Below are positions 51,608 through 62,967 of a stretch of 64,000 nucleotides of DNA, in pieces; position 1 is the first letter of the stretch, and every line of letters starts with the position of its first letter. A program made the translations under genes and the position numbers. This DNA is from Warburgia ugandensis (taxonomy: Eukaryota; Streptophyta; Magnoliopsida; Canellales; Canellaceae). Below the pieces are notes generated by a model. It made no database searches. It saw only the letters and a list, made by a program, of their open reading frames with translations, and was not told the DNA's origin. The DNA lies in the NCBI GenBank assembly GCA_035236585.1, contig CP141132.1, positions 21,055,945 to 21,119,944 of the forward strand, in the 5' to 3' direction.

Positions 51608-52046
51608 CCCAATCCTTAACATTTTTTAGACATCAGTAAGTACTCAAGGACAGGATACGTCCGTATGTATCATGGTTCAGGACAGCTTCACTCACAAAAA
51701 GAGGACATCTGTGTTAGTGCTATGAGAATCCAAAAGGAAACAAATACACATGTAAGTAAACTCTCAACCCTTTGGACATGTGTTTGTACTTAGTTACAGT
51801 TGGGCTGTGCATTATGACTGGAAAGACCGGGGGAAAAACATTTATGATTTCTGAAGTTTTTCAAAAACTACCTTAGTTGTTGTGAAAGCAAATGACACTC
51901 GGGGTTTTCAAAAATGAGTTTAAAACTAAAGGTTTTTCGCGGCATTGCATGGTTTTCATAAAATGGTTTCCAAATAGGGATGCATCCCGCCTTAGGAAAT
52001 TAGACATTGCATTCCAAAAATGCATGAGAAAACCCGGGTCGTCACA

Positions 52047-52051
52047 CTTAT
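52047..52051. repeat. Right target duplication CTTAT
   Basis: Matches 49286-49290 exactly. Confidence 0.85.
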
Positions 52052-53104
52052 GTATCCATTATTTTTTGTTTGTAGATGGGTCAATGCATGTTGGCCTTGA
52101 ATGGCATTGACAACATTGTCTTGTTGGTATATTATATTGGGCTGAGATTTTCTTTCTACACGGACAATTGATGCATCCATACACTAAGCGTGTAGGTATT
52201 ATTGCAACTTATCAAGAGGATTCCATCCTACCATTTCCAATAGAAGTAACAATATTCATACCATTGGGGAGACCATTGGATATCATGTTGCTTGGCCAAA
52301 ACGATATATCATTTCCCTAAAATTCAAGGTATATATGTTGTCATACCATATTCATCGATATTTTCTAGAGACATCAATTTAATTATTTATTATCTACATT
52401 TGATGTTAATTAGAAGGAGCAACTGGTGTCATTGAGGTTGACCTCCTCATCCCTTACACTCATTGCTCCAACAATGGATTTGGTACTAGTATTTATGCTT
52501 ATCTTCTATCCAAATAAAATATCTTCGATGAAATTTTTTATATTGATTAATAATATCTATAACTTTACATAAAAAAAATTTAGGGATGAACTAGAAGTTC
52601 CACCTAACATGCCTCACACCTTGAGGTCTCTCTACAACCTCATTAATTAAGATAAGTAATCAACCCTATACTAATCAAGCATGAATTGCTTGCCAATAAT
52701 GCAATTGAAATACCACTCATGAGATGGGACCTTATAAGAGTTTGTAAAAGAGATCAACTCGAATACATGTACATTGTCTCCTATATGGAGTATGTAAAAA
52801 CCTACTTCAATAAAAACCCTTGACAATACATGTTAATAAGTAATAATAACTAATAGTTATTTATTTTTAACAAATAATTGCTCAATCAAATGTAGAGAAT
52901 AAAGATCAATGATGTTTACAAATTCCTTAACCTTGGTGCCATTTATGGGGAATAATGATTTCTGGAGAGGCAAGTCATTGAAATTTTACTAAGCTTCTTT
53001 TACTGCTCGTCGGGGTAAGCCTTAATGATTTCCTATAATAATGTGGAAGTTTTAACTAGTTGTCCTTCCAAATTATGTTATGCACGCATGCACGCATGTG
53101 CGGG

Positions 53105-53136
<32 letters not shown>

Positions 53137-53270
53137 TAATTTTAAGGATTGTAAACTTTACTTGTAATTCATATGATTATGTATATATAAGTCTCATTAG
53201 ATGCTGCCAGTTCGTGATGTGCGTGGAGGGCATGCATTACTTCTTCTTTTTTATTCTTGTCAAGTGCACA
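52052..53270 (+). pseudogene. CACTA transposon protein relic, part 2
   Basis: Between the two solo LTRs the DNA continues decayed coding text, for example MHPYTKRVGIIATYQEDSIL, PFPIEVTIFIPLGRP and ATGVIEVDLLIPYTHCSNNG. I place it in the CACTA element by position and by the Ulp1-like piece that follows LTR C. Near the right end (about 53250) FFFILVKCTFIPC may be the start of the protease block. A (CA)n run lies at 53109-53136. The family match of this middle part is weak. Confidence 0.45.
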
Positions 53271-53275
53271 TTCAT
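53271..53275. repeat. Left target duplication TTCAT
   Basis: TTCAT here and at 58613-58617 flank LTR C. Confidence 0.75.
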
Positions 53276-53652
53276 TCTGGCTTCTCAAGTTTTTAAAATA
53301 CATTTTTGTTATTTATTTTCAAATGGTGGTAGACCAATTTTGCAAACATTTTGAAAACTTAAGCAGCGAAAAAAAATTTCTTTGAAATTCTTTTCAAAAA
53401 CCCAAATGCCACATTTCACTTACATATACATACATAATTTTGTATACAGCATATGTTTCCAAAGAAATTCATTTTATTAAAATTGCAGGATCGATATGGT
53501 GGTTCACATACATAGCCTCTTTATTACATCTTATGTCCAAAATACACAAATCAAAATCCAATCCAATCCTTTCCACAATAGTACATAGTCTTGATCAACA
53601 GTATGGTCTTCGTCTTCCCATGTTGTATCCCTCCATTCTTTTCTTTCTGTAT

Positions 53653-53692
53653 CTGAGATATTGTAAACATTCAAACATTTATAATATCTCAG
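53653..53692 (-). repeat. Stem-loop inside LTR C
   Basis: CTGAGATATTGTAAA pairs with TTTATAATATCTCAG with one G-T pair, around a 10-base loop; AGCAAGCT overlaps its right edge. About 380 bp from the sense 3' end of the LTR. Confidence 0.7.
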
Positions 53693-54429
53693 CAAGCTAT
53701 ACTTGGTAGGGGATTTAAGAACATATGAAATCATATATTTCAAAAGTATAGTATTCATAATCATCATATTCCATATGAATCACATTATTCAATTTCCATG
53801 AACTATACCATATATGATCATTCTATCATATAATTTATCATGTAACATCCACTATGATAATTCCAAACCACTCACCACTATGTCATATGTATATATATAT
53901 ATACGATAAAAAACAATGAAAAATGGTCAAAATCTCAAACATCAATAATCATACTCAGATATACTCAGTTGATAAATCATCCAGACTTTTGCTGGGAAAA
54001 TACTCCCTCATTAGGGCAATATTGGCATCTCACTATGCCATGCATCATAGTGCAAAATACTCAAGGACTACCATGCTACAATTTGATCTGTACTAGTGAG
54101 CTCGGATAACTGCCCTATTCACCACTAATACCACAATGGAAAATATTGTGTCACTGCCCATATGGGGAGACAGGACTTTCATAATTGCCCCACCAGACTT
54201 TTAGCCTCTCTTTGGGCAAGGTATCATATTATCATCAAATTTCGGGAAGTGGGTGGTCAACCCCTCATAACTTCCCTAGCATAGCATCCCTAGGCTTATG
54301 CCTGTTTAAAATAAAACCACAAGCCTTCATGCTTGTATCTAAAATACTTCTTGTACATCTCAAACGATCTATATGTTTATATTATCACCCTTGTATTCAA
54401 TATCCTCATAGTAAAGATATAATTTTATT

Positions 54430-54650
54430 TCTAGATTTAGGGATCCTCATTTATAATGAATGATACCCATATTCATATAAGTTTAGGGATTAATCATTTA
54501 TTGTAAATGATCCCCACTTCCTTTAATTTGGTATTCATATACCAAATGTTATTAGGTGTAAGAATACTCATTTGATACAAATGATATCCATTATTATTAT
54601 GTTCTTAGCTAAGTTTAGGGGTAATCATAAATGATACCCAAGTATTTATT
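54430..54650. repeat. Imperfect repeats of about 55-60 bp
   Basis: The phrase TTTAGGGRTNATCATTTAT with GAATGATACCCA or AAATGATACCCA recurs three or four times. The copies are decayed and lie in LTR C. Confidence 0.5.
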
Positions 54651-57600
54651 ATGTATTCTATCTAATTTCAACAGTTATTTCTATCTCATATACATGAATT
54701 ATGATTCAAATGTAACTAAGTATATTATCATCCTTAAGCATTATAATGTCTATGTATAACAATAATTCCACAGATCATAGGTCTTGTATTCTTAAAGTTC
54801 CACCTACCTTCATGTAGTGACCCATCCCTTCAGATCCTCCATGATTGACATATGTAATCTATAAATACATACATACTGTCATTATTTGTACAATTTTGGA
54901 TAATCTCCCCTTATTTAATCTTGTCCTTTGATATAAAGGATATAGATTTGTCTTGTGTTGCTATCATCCATACAATCTATCTTCCTCAGATAGTGTTTAT
55001 CCTATTGATCAATAGATCTGATAGTTAGAATGATCTTCTAATCTTTCATATCTAAGTATTTTCTATCTTTAAGTCTTTATGTGTCCATCTCTTTGATCTT
55101 GATCTTTCATAGATCATTTGATCAACAATTTATACTTGTTGATAAAGATCAAGGGTCTAGATATTCTATCATCTAGTTCTTCTTTGATCTAAGTTCAATT
55201 ATTTGATCATCCCTAGGGAGAATGATCCTGGTTCTCTTCCTTGAATCATATTTGATCAAGGGTTTGGATTTATCTAATATAATGATCTAGATTTGTCTAC
55301 AACATACATACATGGATACATAATAACATTAGGATTCTTATTGTTCTTGATCATTCAAGATCCTATGCATCTTGTTTCATCATCCTTATCTTGCTTACAA
55401 TTTTTATTAGGATTAGATAATTTACTAACCTTTTATGCTTTTATTATTATTCAACCAGTTAATGTTTTACTGGTAGAAGATAGCTTATTTCATCTTTAGT
55501 CTATGTAGCTCCTCTTATTTCCAATTGACTAAGGCTTACTAGTTGAATAGCTAAACACAAAGTGGTTACTTCAATCCTCATGTAAGGAGGCGTTTAGACC
55601 TCACAAATTTTTACGAAAGGTAGGGGAAGAGCGAGGCTCTATTAGAAAACCCTCTTAATCACCATGTTCAGCATTCACTAGAGTGACCTTAGCTCAACCT
55701 TTCATAAGGTTCTTATGAGCATTTTAACCCTAAGTACTCTTTCTAATTGATTTTAATTAAACCCATGAACATTTAAAATGTCATTCATGGGGTTTATTAT
55801 TTTTCTAGTTTGGGCCAAAGATTTGATAATCCTTATATTATCGTACTAGCCCTTACTATCCTTAAGTCCATGTCATTCATTCCATGTAAATGACCTTCAA
55901 CTCTATTTTTCATTTAATTACATTTTCAATGTAATTTACATAACATAAGCATGAAAGCATAAATAAATAAGTAAATATAACAATTAAATCTACTAAGCAA
56001 TAAAAGACATTTAAAATATCATTCAATAATTCAAATGAAATTTTAACATGCCATAACTGTTCATTATGATCCAACGGTCATATTTGATTTCTATTCATTT
56101 TTCATCCCATTTAGGGTTTAGATATTGATATTTCATTTTCCTTTAGATCTAATACATGTTCTTAATGTGATTTTATCATTAGATCATTAATGTATCTCAT
56201 CAAATGATCTGATCCTTCTTGATCCAACCGATCAAGAAGATCTTATGCCATTTTATCCAATTTAAGGGCATAGATCTTAAGCCATATCATCTTAACTTTA
56301 TATCATCATCCAAATACATCCACACTATCCAATCATCCTTGATCAAACTAACCAAGGAGATTACCATTCAATTTTATGGATTTTACTACTTTTAAGGGTT
56401 AAGATCTTATGATTTGGAAAATAAATTACATCCAACTAGTTAATTATTGTAATTATACATTTAGATCATCATATAAACTATTTTGAAAGGTCTAATCATG
56501 CTTGATTAATCAGCTCATGAAGATTCATGCTCATTTTTATGATTTTTCTTCTTTTAAGGCTATATCTCTTAAGTAAACACAGATCATTCACTTTTAACCA
56601 TTGATTCCATGTTCCAGAATCACAAGATTATTTCAAATTTCACTGATCATAGGAATTAGTAATACTTTTCTTTATTAACAAAATTTTACATGCATCAAAA
56701 CATAAATTTTTTGAGTTCAGTACCTTATACAAGTAATAAGGAATCTATAACAACTTTCAGATATAAAATCGGAGCTAAATTGAGCTCTCAATTGAAGAAA
56801 CAAGATTTCAATTCAAAAATTGGACGGCTGAGATCATTCCAACGAAAAACAACAAAACGCGAGGTTGGCCCACACCTATTACCTAGGATTATTGGTCACT
56901 AGTGATGGGTGACCAGTGATAGGAGAGACGGTCCAAATCTGGACTGTCGAATCACCTATCATCGAATCTCCTTCATCCTTGATAGTCAACGGCCAAGATT
57001 TCATCTCTAGGGTTTTTGGGCCCTAGGAATCCATCCAATGGCTCACAATTTTAATCTAAGTCATCCATGGTAGGGATCTCTACCTTGTTATTGGATCCGT
57101 CATTCCCAATGGAGCAATGGCAAGGGAGATCCTCGGAACGCCGGAAACTTCAAAGGAATGCCGAAAATGTAAAAGGGGAAGAAGGATGCACCTACCTGTG
57201 CCAGTATGGTGAAGTGAAGATCATCGAAGAAGAAGAAATAATGTCGTAAAATAAAGAAAGCCAGAAATAACCATATACGCCAAAAAATACATTCAGTCCA
57301 TGATTTCTCTGATTCCGTTGCTGGAGAAGATTGGAGACCATTGGGCTTTTGTAGATCACTACATATTGAAGAGATCCAATGGGTCCAGATCACTTTCCAT
57401 AGACCAGATTGGGGCAGAATAATGGAATTCAGTTGTCAAAGACGGTGATAAGACCATGCTTAATGTTAATGGTATTTTTTTTTATGATCCAACCGATGGA
57501 TCACCAAAATTTCTTAGGTATTTCATAGAAAAGACAAGCCCGAACATATCCAAGGGTAGAGATCTGTATGTGAGTGATATAACTTCATGGCTAATTGGAT

Positions 57601-58224
57601 TAGGATTTCCCAGGTAGAAACCTTAGCTAATTTGGGATGATGTATCCCTTGACACTCCCTGATAACAGACATGAATTGTCTATCGAGTGCGTTTGGGGAC
57701 ACTTTCCCAGGGACAGAGAGAGAAAGAAGGAAACAAGGAAGAAATGGGGGAAGGATTCTGGAGTTGATATTTCAGGTCATTGTAAGGGACCTCGTAAGGG
57801 ACATTAGGAAAAATTTTGGGAATTTTTATGGGGTATTTATAGCTGTTTTTTATTTTTTTATGATTACATGTAATTATCATGTTTCAATTCTTTTTATTAT
57901 TAAATTGGCATTGGATTCCCACTGCCACCTCCTTCTCCACTAGTAGCTGGTAGTGGTTTGACTCATGATGGTGGACTTCCAGATCGTTAGCCCACCTTGT
58001 GGGCCCCACATAGTTGTTAAAAGACCAATTTACCCTTTTAATTCCAAAAATAAAGAAAAATAGGTTTTATTCCTATGAACTTGGAATTGAGCACACTTAG
58101 TGTTGTTTCAATCAGTTTTCTGAGTACATTCCAAATTTTGATGTCTTAGGTTTTAGTTATGAGTACAATTACTATTTTACCCTTTTATTAATAAAAACGA
58201 AAAAAATAAGGATTTTTTGTCCGG

Positions 58225-58612
58225 ACTCAGAATTTGACATACTCATAGTCATTTTGATTAGTTTTTTGAATACATTACAAATATCCAAGTTTTAAGTCTT
58301 GATTTTATTTTTTATACAAATGAATTTTCCTGGAACTCAAAGTTCCAGTTCCACTTTTAAAATTTCAATTTTTAATTTTTAATAATTCAATTATATTCAT
58401 AAAAATTGGGTTATCCAGACTCAGAATTTGATGTACTCATAGTCATTCTGATTAGTTTTTTGAGTACATTACAAATATCCAAGTTTTAAGTCTTGATTTT
58501 ATTTTTTATAAAAATGAATTTTCTTGGAACTCAAAGTTTCAATTCCACTTTTAAAATTTCAACTCTTAATTTTTAATAATTCAATTATATTCATAAAACT
58601 TGGGTTATTACA
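58225..58612. repeat. 194 bp tandem duplication at the LTR C edge
   Basis: Units 58225-58418 and 58419-58612 match closely along their length. Both end in TTGGGTTAT, followed by CCAG and TACA. The second ends at the LTR border. Confidence 0.9.
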
Positions 58613-58617
58613 TTCAT
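58613..58617. repeat. Right target duplication TTCAT
   Basis: Matches 53271-53275 exactly. Confidence 0.75.
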
Positions 58618-59210
58618 ACCCTGCTGATGGAAATCATAAATAAGTAAGTTTTTTATGTTTTCATATATTATAATTATGTGATAACTAATAATCTTTTCTT
58701 TATATAAAATGCATTTGAATTATATATTTGAAGTGCATGGTTAAGATGGGTTAAACTAGTCGAGACTATGAATACACCAAAACTCACTTGGAAGAAGGTT
58801 AAGGTTAAGCTAATGAAAACTAGTTAATTACTTAATATCATGAAGTTACAAATAGATATGATATTTATTGATCCTATCTAGTTTCTTTGTTGTGCAGTGC
58901 CTTAGACAACGATCCAATTGAAAGTGTGGGTACTATATTCTAAGATACATGAAAATCCTAATATATGATGGTGTTAAGCTCCAACATTGGAGAAAGGTGA
59001 GATACTTTACTTATTATCATCTTACATTTTTCATAAAATTTGGGTTGGAGAAATAAAATAACATTTAATTATATAAAGGATTTATAAATAGTAAATTAAA
59101 ATAAATATGTTGTCTTGCATGTAATGATGTTGCTAGATTAGGGAAGCAAGGGTTACACCCAAATAGATATCGATGAAATAAGATGTGAATGGGCTAACTA
59201 TATAGTAAAA
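58618..59210 (+). pseudogene. CACTA-associated Ulp1-like cysteine protease relic
   Basis: After a KLVETMNTPKLTWKKVKVK stretch (58750-58810), the frame at about 58895-59000 reads QCLRQRSN, a stop, KCGYYILRYMK, ILIYDGVKLQHWRK. The CGYYxLRYM motif is the C-terminal catalytic-Cys block of Ulp1-like proteases carried by plant CACTA and Mutator-like elements. About 150 bp further on, YTQIDIDEIRCEWANYIV matches the usual end of these proteins. Intron-like gaps with GT..AG are plausible between the blocks. SUMO proteases are the cellular relatives. The remaining text of the domain probably lies left of LTR C. Confidence 0.65.
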
Positions 59211-60175
59211 TTCAACTTTGATTGTGCACTTTCACTCCCACTAATACTTGTACTAGCTAATTTAATGTAAATTTTTATATGATTTAATACAAAACTTCTT
59301 CATTTAAATAGTGAATGTGGATATGTCATGGATATCTATCCCATTTGCTTGAAGTATATGTAGTTTGTTTATTTGAGGGGATGTAGAGGGTGATTGTAGG
59401 TCCTTAACTTTATAAGAATGTGAGGATACTGGAGTGTGAAAGTAAATGGGTGTGTATAGATGGAGAATTGTGGATGTATGTCTTTAATAGTTGTGAAGTT
59501 CTTTTTTCTTGTCTTTAACTTTTTTATATTAAATTTGGATGTTGGAAGTGTGGAAGATTGTAAAAGCAAGAAGATATGGATGTTGAATTTTTTATACTAA
59601 ATGTGAATAGATTAATATATGTAATAGGAGGAACATTGTTGTATACCATCATTCTTTTTGAGAAAGCAAACATGTTAAGAACAATTATAAAAAACCATCT
59701 TTAAATAAACTTTTTCAAGATCCTTATAAAAAAGGCGGTCTTAAAAAAGCTATTCCAAAGATGGTTTGCAAAACCGTCTTAAAAAATATCTTTTTAAGAT
59801 GATTTTCAAAGCCTTCATAAAAAGATCCTTCACTTCACTTAAGATTTAACATATGAGCTAGGCGAGTAGTGAAGGCTTGTTTAGTAGACAGTGAGCGAGC
59901 TGCAAGTACTATATTAATATGGGGCTTCTGTACATGATTTTTAAACCATCTTAAAAAACTTTTTAAGAGGTTTATGGTTTCTAAATTGTTTTCTTTTTTT
60001 ATAGTTTTTCTAAGACGGTTTCATGTTTTTAGCCATCTTAAAAACTCTCTAGTCTAGTAGTTTATGGCTATTTTAGTTATAATAGATACATCATATTAGC
60101 TATGAGGGTAACTATAATGGCCTAATTTTTGTGGCTTTATCATTACTGTAGCTAGTAAATAATTTTCTCATAGTG
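59211..60175 (+). mobile_element. CACTA right end with subterminal repeats
   Basis: 59660-60060 holds many copies of short motifs such as AAGACGG, AAGATGG and CCGTCTTAAAAA in both directions, typical of CACTA subterminal binding sites. TTTTCTCATAGTG at 60163-60175 is the inverse of CACTATGAGAAAA, close to the common CACTACAAGAAAA terminus. AAA follows as a possible 3 bp duplication. The matching left terminus was not found. Confidence 0.55.
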
Positions 60176-60239
60176 AAAGGACAGTTCATTTATGCAATTT
60201 GATCTCCTAAAAGGAACAACTATTTTTGCACCTAAATCA

Positions 60240-61139
60240 AAGTCCTATAGCAAGAAGACTACTAAAACAACTCAGTGTCCTACAACTTAAAGACACCTAA
60301 AGAAATTCAGAGTCCTCCAGATATAAGACTACTAATATACTAAATGTCCTCTAGTTTAAAGACTCTTAGAGCAATTCAAATTCCTACAATTGCAAGATTC
60401 CTAAAACAACTTAGTGTCCTATAGCTTAAAGACTCCTAATGCAATTCAAAATCCTCAAGCTACTAAACTCTTGAAGCAATTTAGTGTCCTATAGCTTAAA
60501 GACTCCTAAACATATTTGAAATCCAATAGCTTAAGACTTGTAAAATTAGTCAAAGTTCTACAACTTAAAACTTTCAACTCTAGTGGAAGTCCAATAGCTT
60601 AAGATTTCTAACTCTAGCTCAACTCCAATAGCTTGAGACTTCTAACTCTCACTGAAGTCTAGCAACTTAAGAATTCTAAACTCAGAGTCCTCTATTGTAA
60701 GACTTCTAAGTTCTATAGTTTAAGACTTCAAAAGCTAGTCAAAGTCTTACAGCTCAAGACTTTTAAATCTAGTGAAAGTCTTCCAACTTAATACTTCTAA
60801 ATCCAGTTAAGTTCTTCCACCTTAAGACTTCTAATTCCAATCAAAATCCTAATAGATTAAGACTTCTAAACATAACTAAAGTCCTATAGCTTATGAGTTT
60901 GGATCTAATCAGAAATTTCCACATATTAAGACTTATAAATCCAATTAAAGTCCCACAACTCAAGACTTCTAAATCAGTTAATGTCTTCTAGCTTAAGACT
61001 TCTAAAACCAATTAAAGTTCTACAATATAAGACTTTTAAATCAAGTCAAAGTCTTTCAGCTTAAAACTTCTAAAGCCAATCAAAGTCCTATTGCCACAAG
61101 ACTTGTAAATGTAATTGAAGAGCAATAGTTATATAGACC
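60240..61139. repeat. Minisatellite, about 34 bp x 26
   Basis: Imperfect units of the form AAAGTCCTATAGCTTAAGAC followed by TTCTAAATCCAATC run head to tail for about 0.9 kb. Unit length is 26-36 bp. No spacer structure and no coding frame. Confidence 0.85.
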
Positions 61140-61320
61140 TTAAAGTTCTTAGTTGATTAAAAGTCCTAGGACTTGAGAGTCTTTCAATGACAAGAATTTG
61201 AGAGACCTTAAGAGTTCTTAGTTGATTGATAGTCTTAAGACCTAAGTGTCCTTGAATGATAAAAATTCGAAAGACTCTAAAGTTCTTAGACTACCAAAAA
61301 TCTATTTAATTTCTTTGACA
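61140..61320. repeat. About 69 bp x 2.6 tandem repeat after the minisatellite
   Basis: TTAAAGTTCTTAGTTGATT and variants start at about 61140, 61208 and 61277. Each unit contains two pieces resembling the 34 bp unit (AGTCCTAGGACTT and GAGAGTCTTTCAATGA), so it looks like a dimeric derivative. Confidence 0.7.
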
Positions 61321-61720
61321 TTGAGATCATCTTGTACAAAAAAGAAGAAGAAGAAGAGAGGAATGATAGCATAGTGCATCACTACTTTTGAATGATGAAC
61401 GTTACAAATGGTTGATTAGACCCATCCATTTGATTGACTAGTGAGCAAAAAACAATAAGGACTTGGTAAGCCTAGTAACCAAATAAATATTCTTTTTATC
61501 ATAGCACTTAGATGGTTGAAAACGTTGTATACATAACATTCCACATTAAAATAAGCAAGAAGCATACTTTTAGGATGTTATATTCATCCAATCACCTTAA
61601 TGTTTGGCACATCCAGATACATGGAAATGTATGATCAACCATTTGTGGGGTCCATGATGCAAGTGGAGAACACTGCAAGAAGTAGTTCTAGTGTTACCCA
61701 CTACGCTATCATTCATCCAC
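61321..61720. other. Unassigned intergenic DNA
   Basis: A short GAA run at 61343-61356. No gene is visible. Confidence 0.4.

Positions 61721-61775
<55 letters not shown>
61721..61775. repeat. (AAT)18 microsatellite
   Basis: Uninterrupted AAT triplets. Confidence 0.95.
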
Positions 61776-62688
61776 GAACAATTGCATAAGTCTATCATCC
61801 AAAATAGAAGGAATGCCAAATCAAAGTGCTAATAAGCAGTCAAGCTTTCTGCATGTATCTACTCAGTGTGCTAATAATGAGTCAACGTATAGATGACCTA
61901 CCGACTTTATCTAATTTTTTGGCTTTGGACGTATTTCATGCAAATTGGATGATTCTAAGATCTAAAGAGCTTTTCTTGTCATGGGAGTAGAAACTTTGTA
62001 AACAATGGTTTATATTCAAAACAAAAAGTACCATATGGTCACACACCAATTACGATGATTTTTGGAGTAGGAGACATTCAAAGCCAAAGCAATTAGATGA
62101 ACTAGGTAGGTCATCTACAAGTAGACCCAATCATGCAAAAATTTAGAGCACTCTGACTCCAACACACTTATGAGTGCTTTGGTTTAGCTTTCCTCCCAAA
62201 CGAAGTGGGTGAACATGCACCAAGCATTGTTATCTATATGTTAGTAACTTCTTTATTTGTGGTGATGATAAAGACACTTTTTAGACTTTAGATTCATCTG
62301 ATCCATGTGAATTTTGATGTATTGCACATCTATAGTTGGATAAATCTTTTGAATGGATTAGATCAACCAAATGAGTCCTTTCATGCAGAAGATGTGGCGC
62401 TACAAGAAAACAAACCACGTGATCGCACGCCACGATGGCATTCCAGGGGCTGTTAGAGTCTACTCTACTAAGCCTTGGCCTTAAGATAGATAATGCATCC
62501 AGGAGATAAAGACCTCTGGTCATACCTCTCCCGCCTCTCTATCCTCTGTAAAAAGACATTGAGGCGCTTCTTCTCTAAACAAACACTACTAGACCGAAAC
62601 ACTTCTCTGGACATAACCATCCGCTTCCATTTCCTGTAACCTCATCTCGTTTTTTCCTCACTCCCGCCTTTTGATAAAGAAACCCCTC
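61776..62688 (+). promoter_or_regulatory. Upstream region and probable 5' leader of the SWIB gene
   Basis: No gene is seen. A G-box core CACGTG is at 62416-62421 within AACCACGTGATCG, and GATAA motifs are near 62487 and 62502. These are common in light-responsive plant promoters. A pyrimidine-rich stretch at about 62521-62688 (CCTCTCCCGCCTCTC and similar) looks like a 5' leader. I see no convincing TATA box. The minus frame at 62281-62523 is not supported. Confidence 0.45.
62416..62421 (+). promoter_or_regulatory. G-box core CACGTG
   Basis: About 270 bp upstream of the SWIB start codon. Recognised by bZIP and bHLH factors in plants. Confidence 0.5.
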
Positions 62689-62967
62689 ATGGCTATCTCT
62701 CTGCCATGTTCTGCCCCCATTTTCACCTGCGGGGCACCGGCTATTCCCAAGTCCTCAACTGTCCGACTTGCTCCGGCTAACTTGCAGATGATGAGGGTTT
62801 CCTGCACTACTTCAAAACCCTCTACAACTGGAAACAGACAGCCCCGAGGAATCACAAAGCCTAGGCCCATTTCTCCTGCAATGCAGGAACTGTTGGGAGT
62901 TCCGGAGATTCCTAGAACTCAGGCCCTCAAGCAGATTTGGGCATACATCAAGGAGCACAATCTTCAG
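62689..62967 (+). CDS. SWIB/MDM2-domain protein, exon 1 (plastid-type), partial gene
   Basis: The ATG at 62689 starts a 93-codon exon: MAISLPCSAPIFTCGAPAIP. The N-terminus is rich in Ser, Thr, Pro and Ala with few acids, as in chloroplast transit peptides. The SWIB/MDM2 fold follows: KPRPISPAMQELLGVPEIPR, then TQALKQIWAYIKEHNLQ. The exon ends after Gln at CAG|GTGATT, a good splice donor, phase 0, exactly where this family continues with DPENKK or similar in the next exon. That exon is not in the window. Plant SWIB proteins of this size (about 130-150 residues) occur in plastids and the nucleus and are linked to nucleoid or chromatin packing. A TTG at 62671 is in frame upstream but is not a credible start. 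The frame is intact, so this is likely an active gene. Confidence 0.85.

Larger units (their letters stand above)
49291..52046 (+). mobile_element. Solo LTR, gypsy-type, copy 2
   Basis: It starts TGTAATGACCCC and ends GGGTCGTCACA, 2,756 bp, flanked by the perfect 5 bp repeat CTTAT. No internal region adjoins it, so it formed by LTR-LTR recombination. It parallels copy 1 (19108-21648) with the same TATA box, CpG-rich block and palindrome, plus a 14 bp x 4 tandem array not present in copy 1. Confidence 0.9.
53276..58612 (-). mobile_element. Solo LTR C, Tekay-like, minus orientation
   Basis: The right end reads TTGGGTTATTACA, so the minus strand starts TGTAATAACCCAA. The left end TCTGGCTTCTCAAGTTTTTA aligns base for base with the start of LTR A (TGTGACACCCAGGGTTTTTA). 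Perfect TTCAT repeats flank it, and no internal region adjoins, so it is a solo LTR of about 5.3 kb. It has the stem-loop at 53653-53692, a set of about 55 bp repeats at 54430-54650, and a 194 bp duplication at its right end. No credible genes lie inside. Confidence 0.75.

Noticed and set aside
60240..61139. Regular short repeats that could suggest a CRISPR array
   Set aside because: Units run head to tail without unique spacers, vary in length, and the window is plant nuclear DNA.
62281..62523. Minus-strand 80-codon frame upstream of SWIB
   Set aside because: No family resemblance; it lies in the probable promoter of the plus-strand gene.
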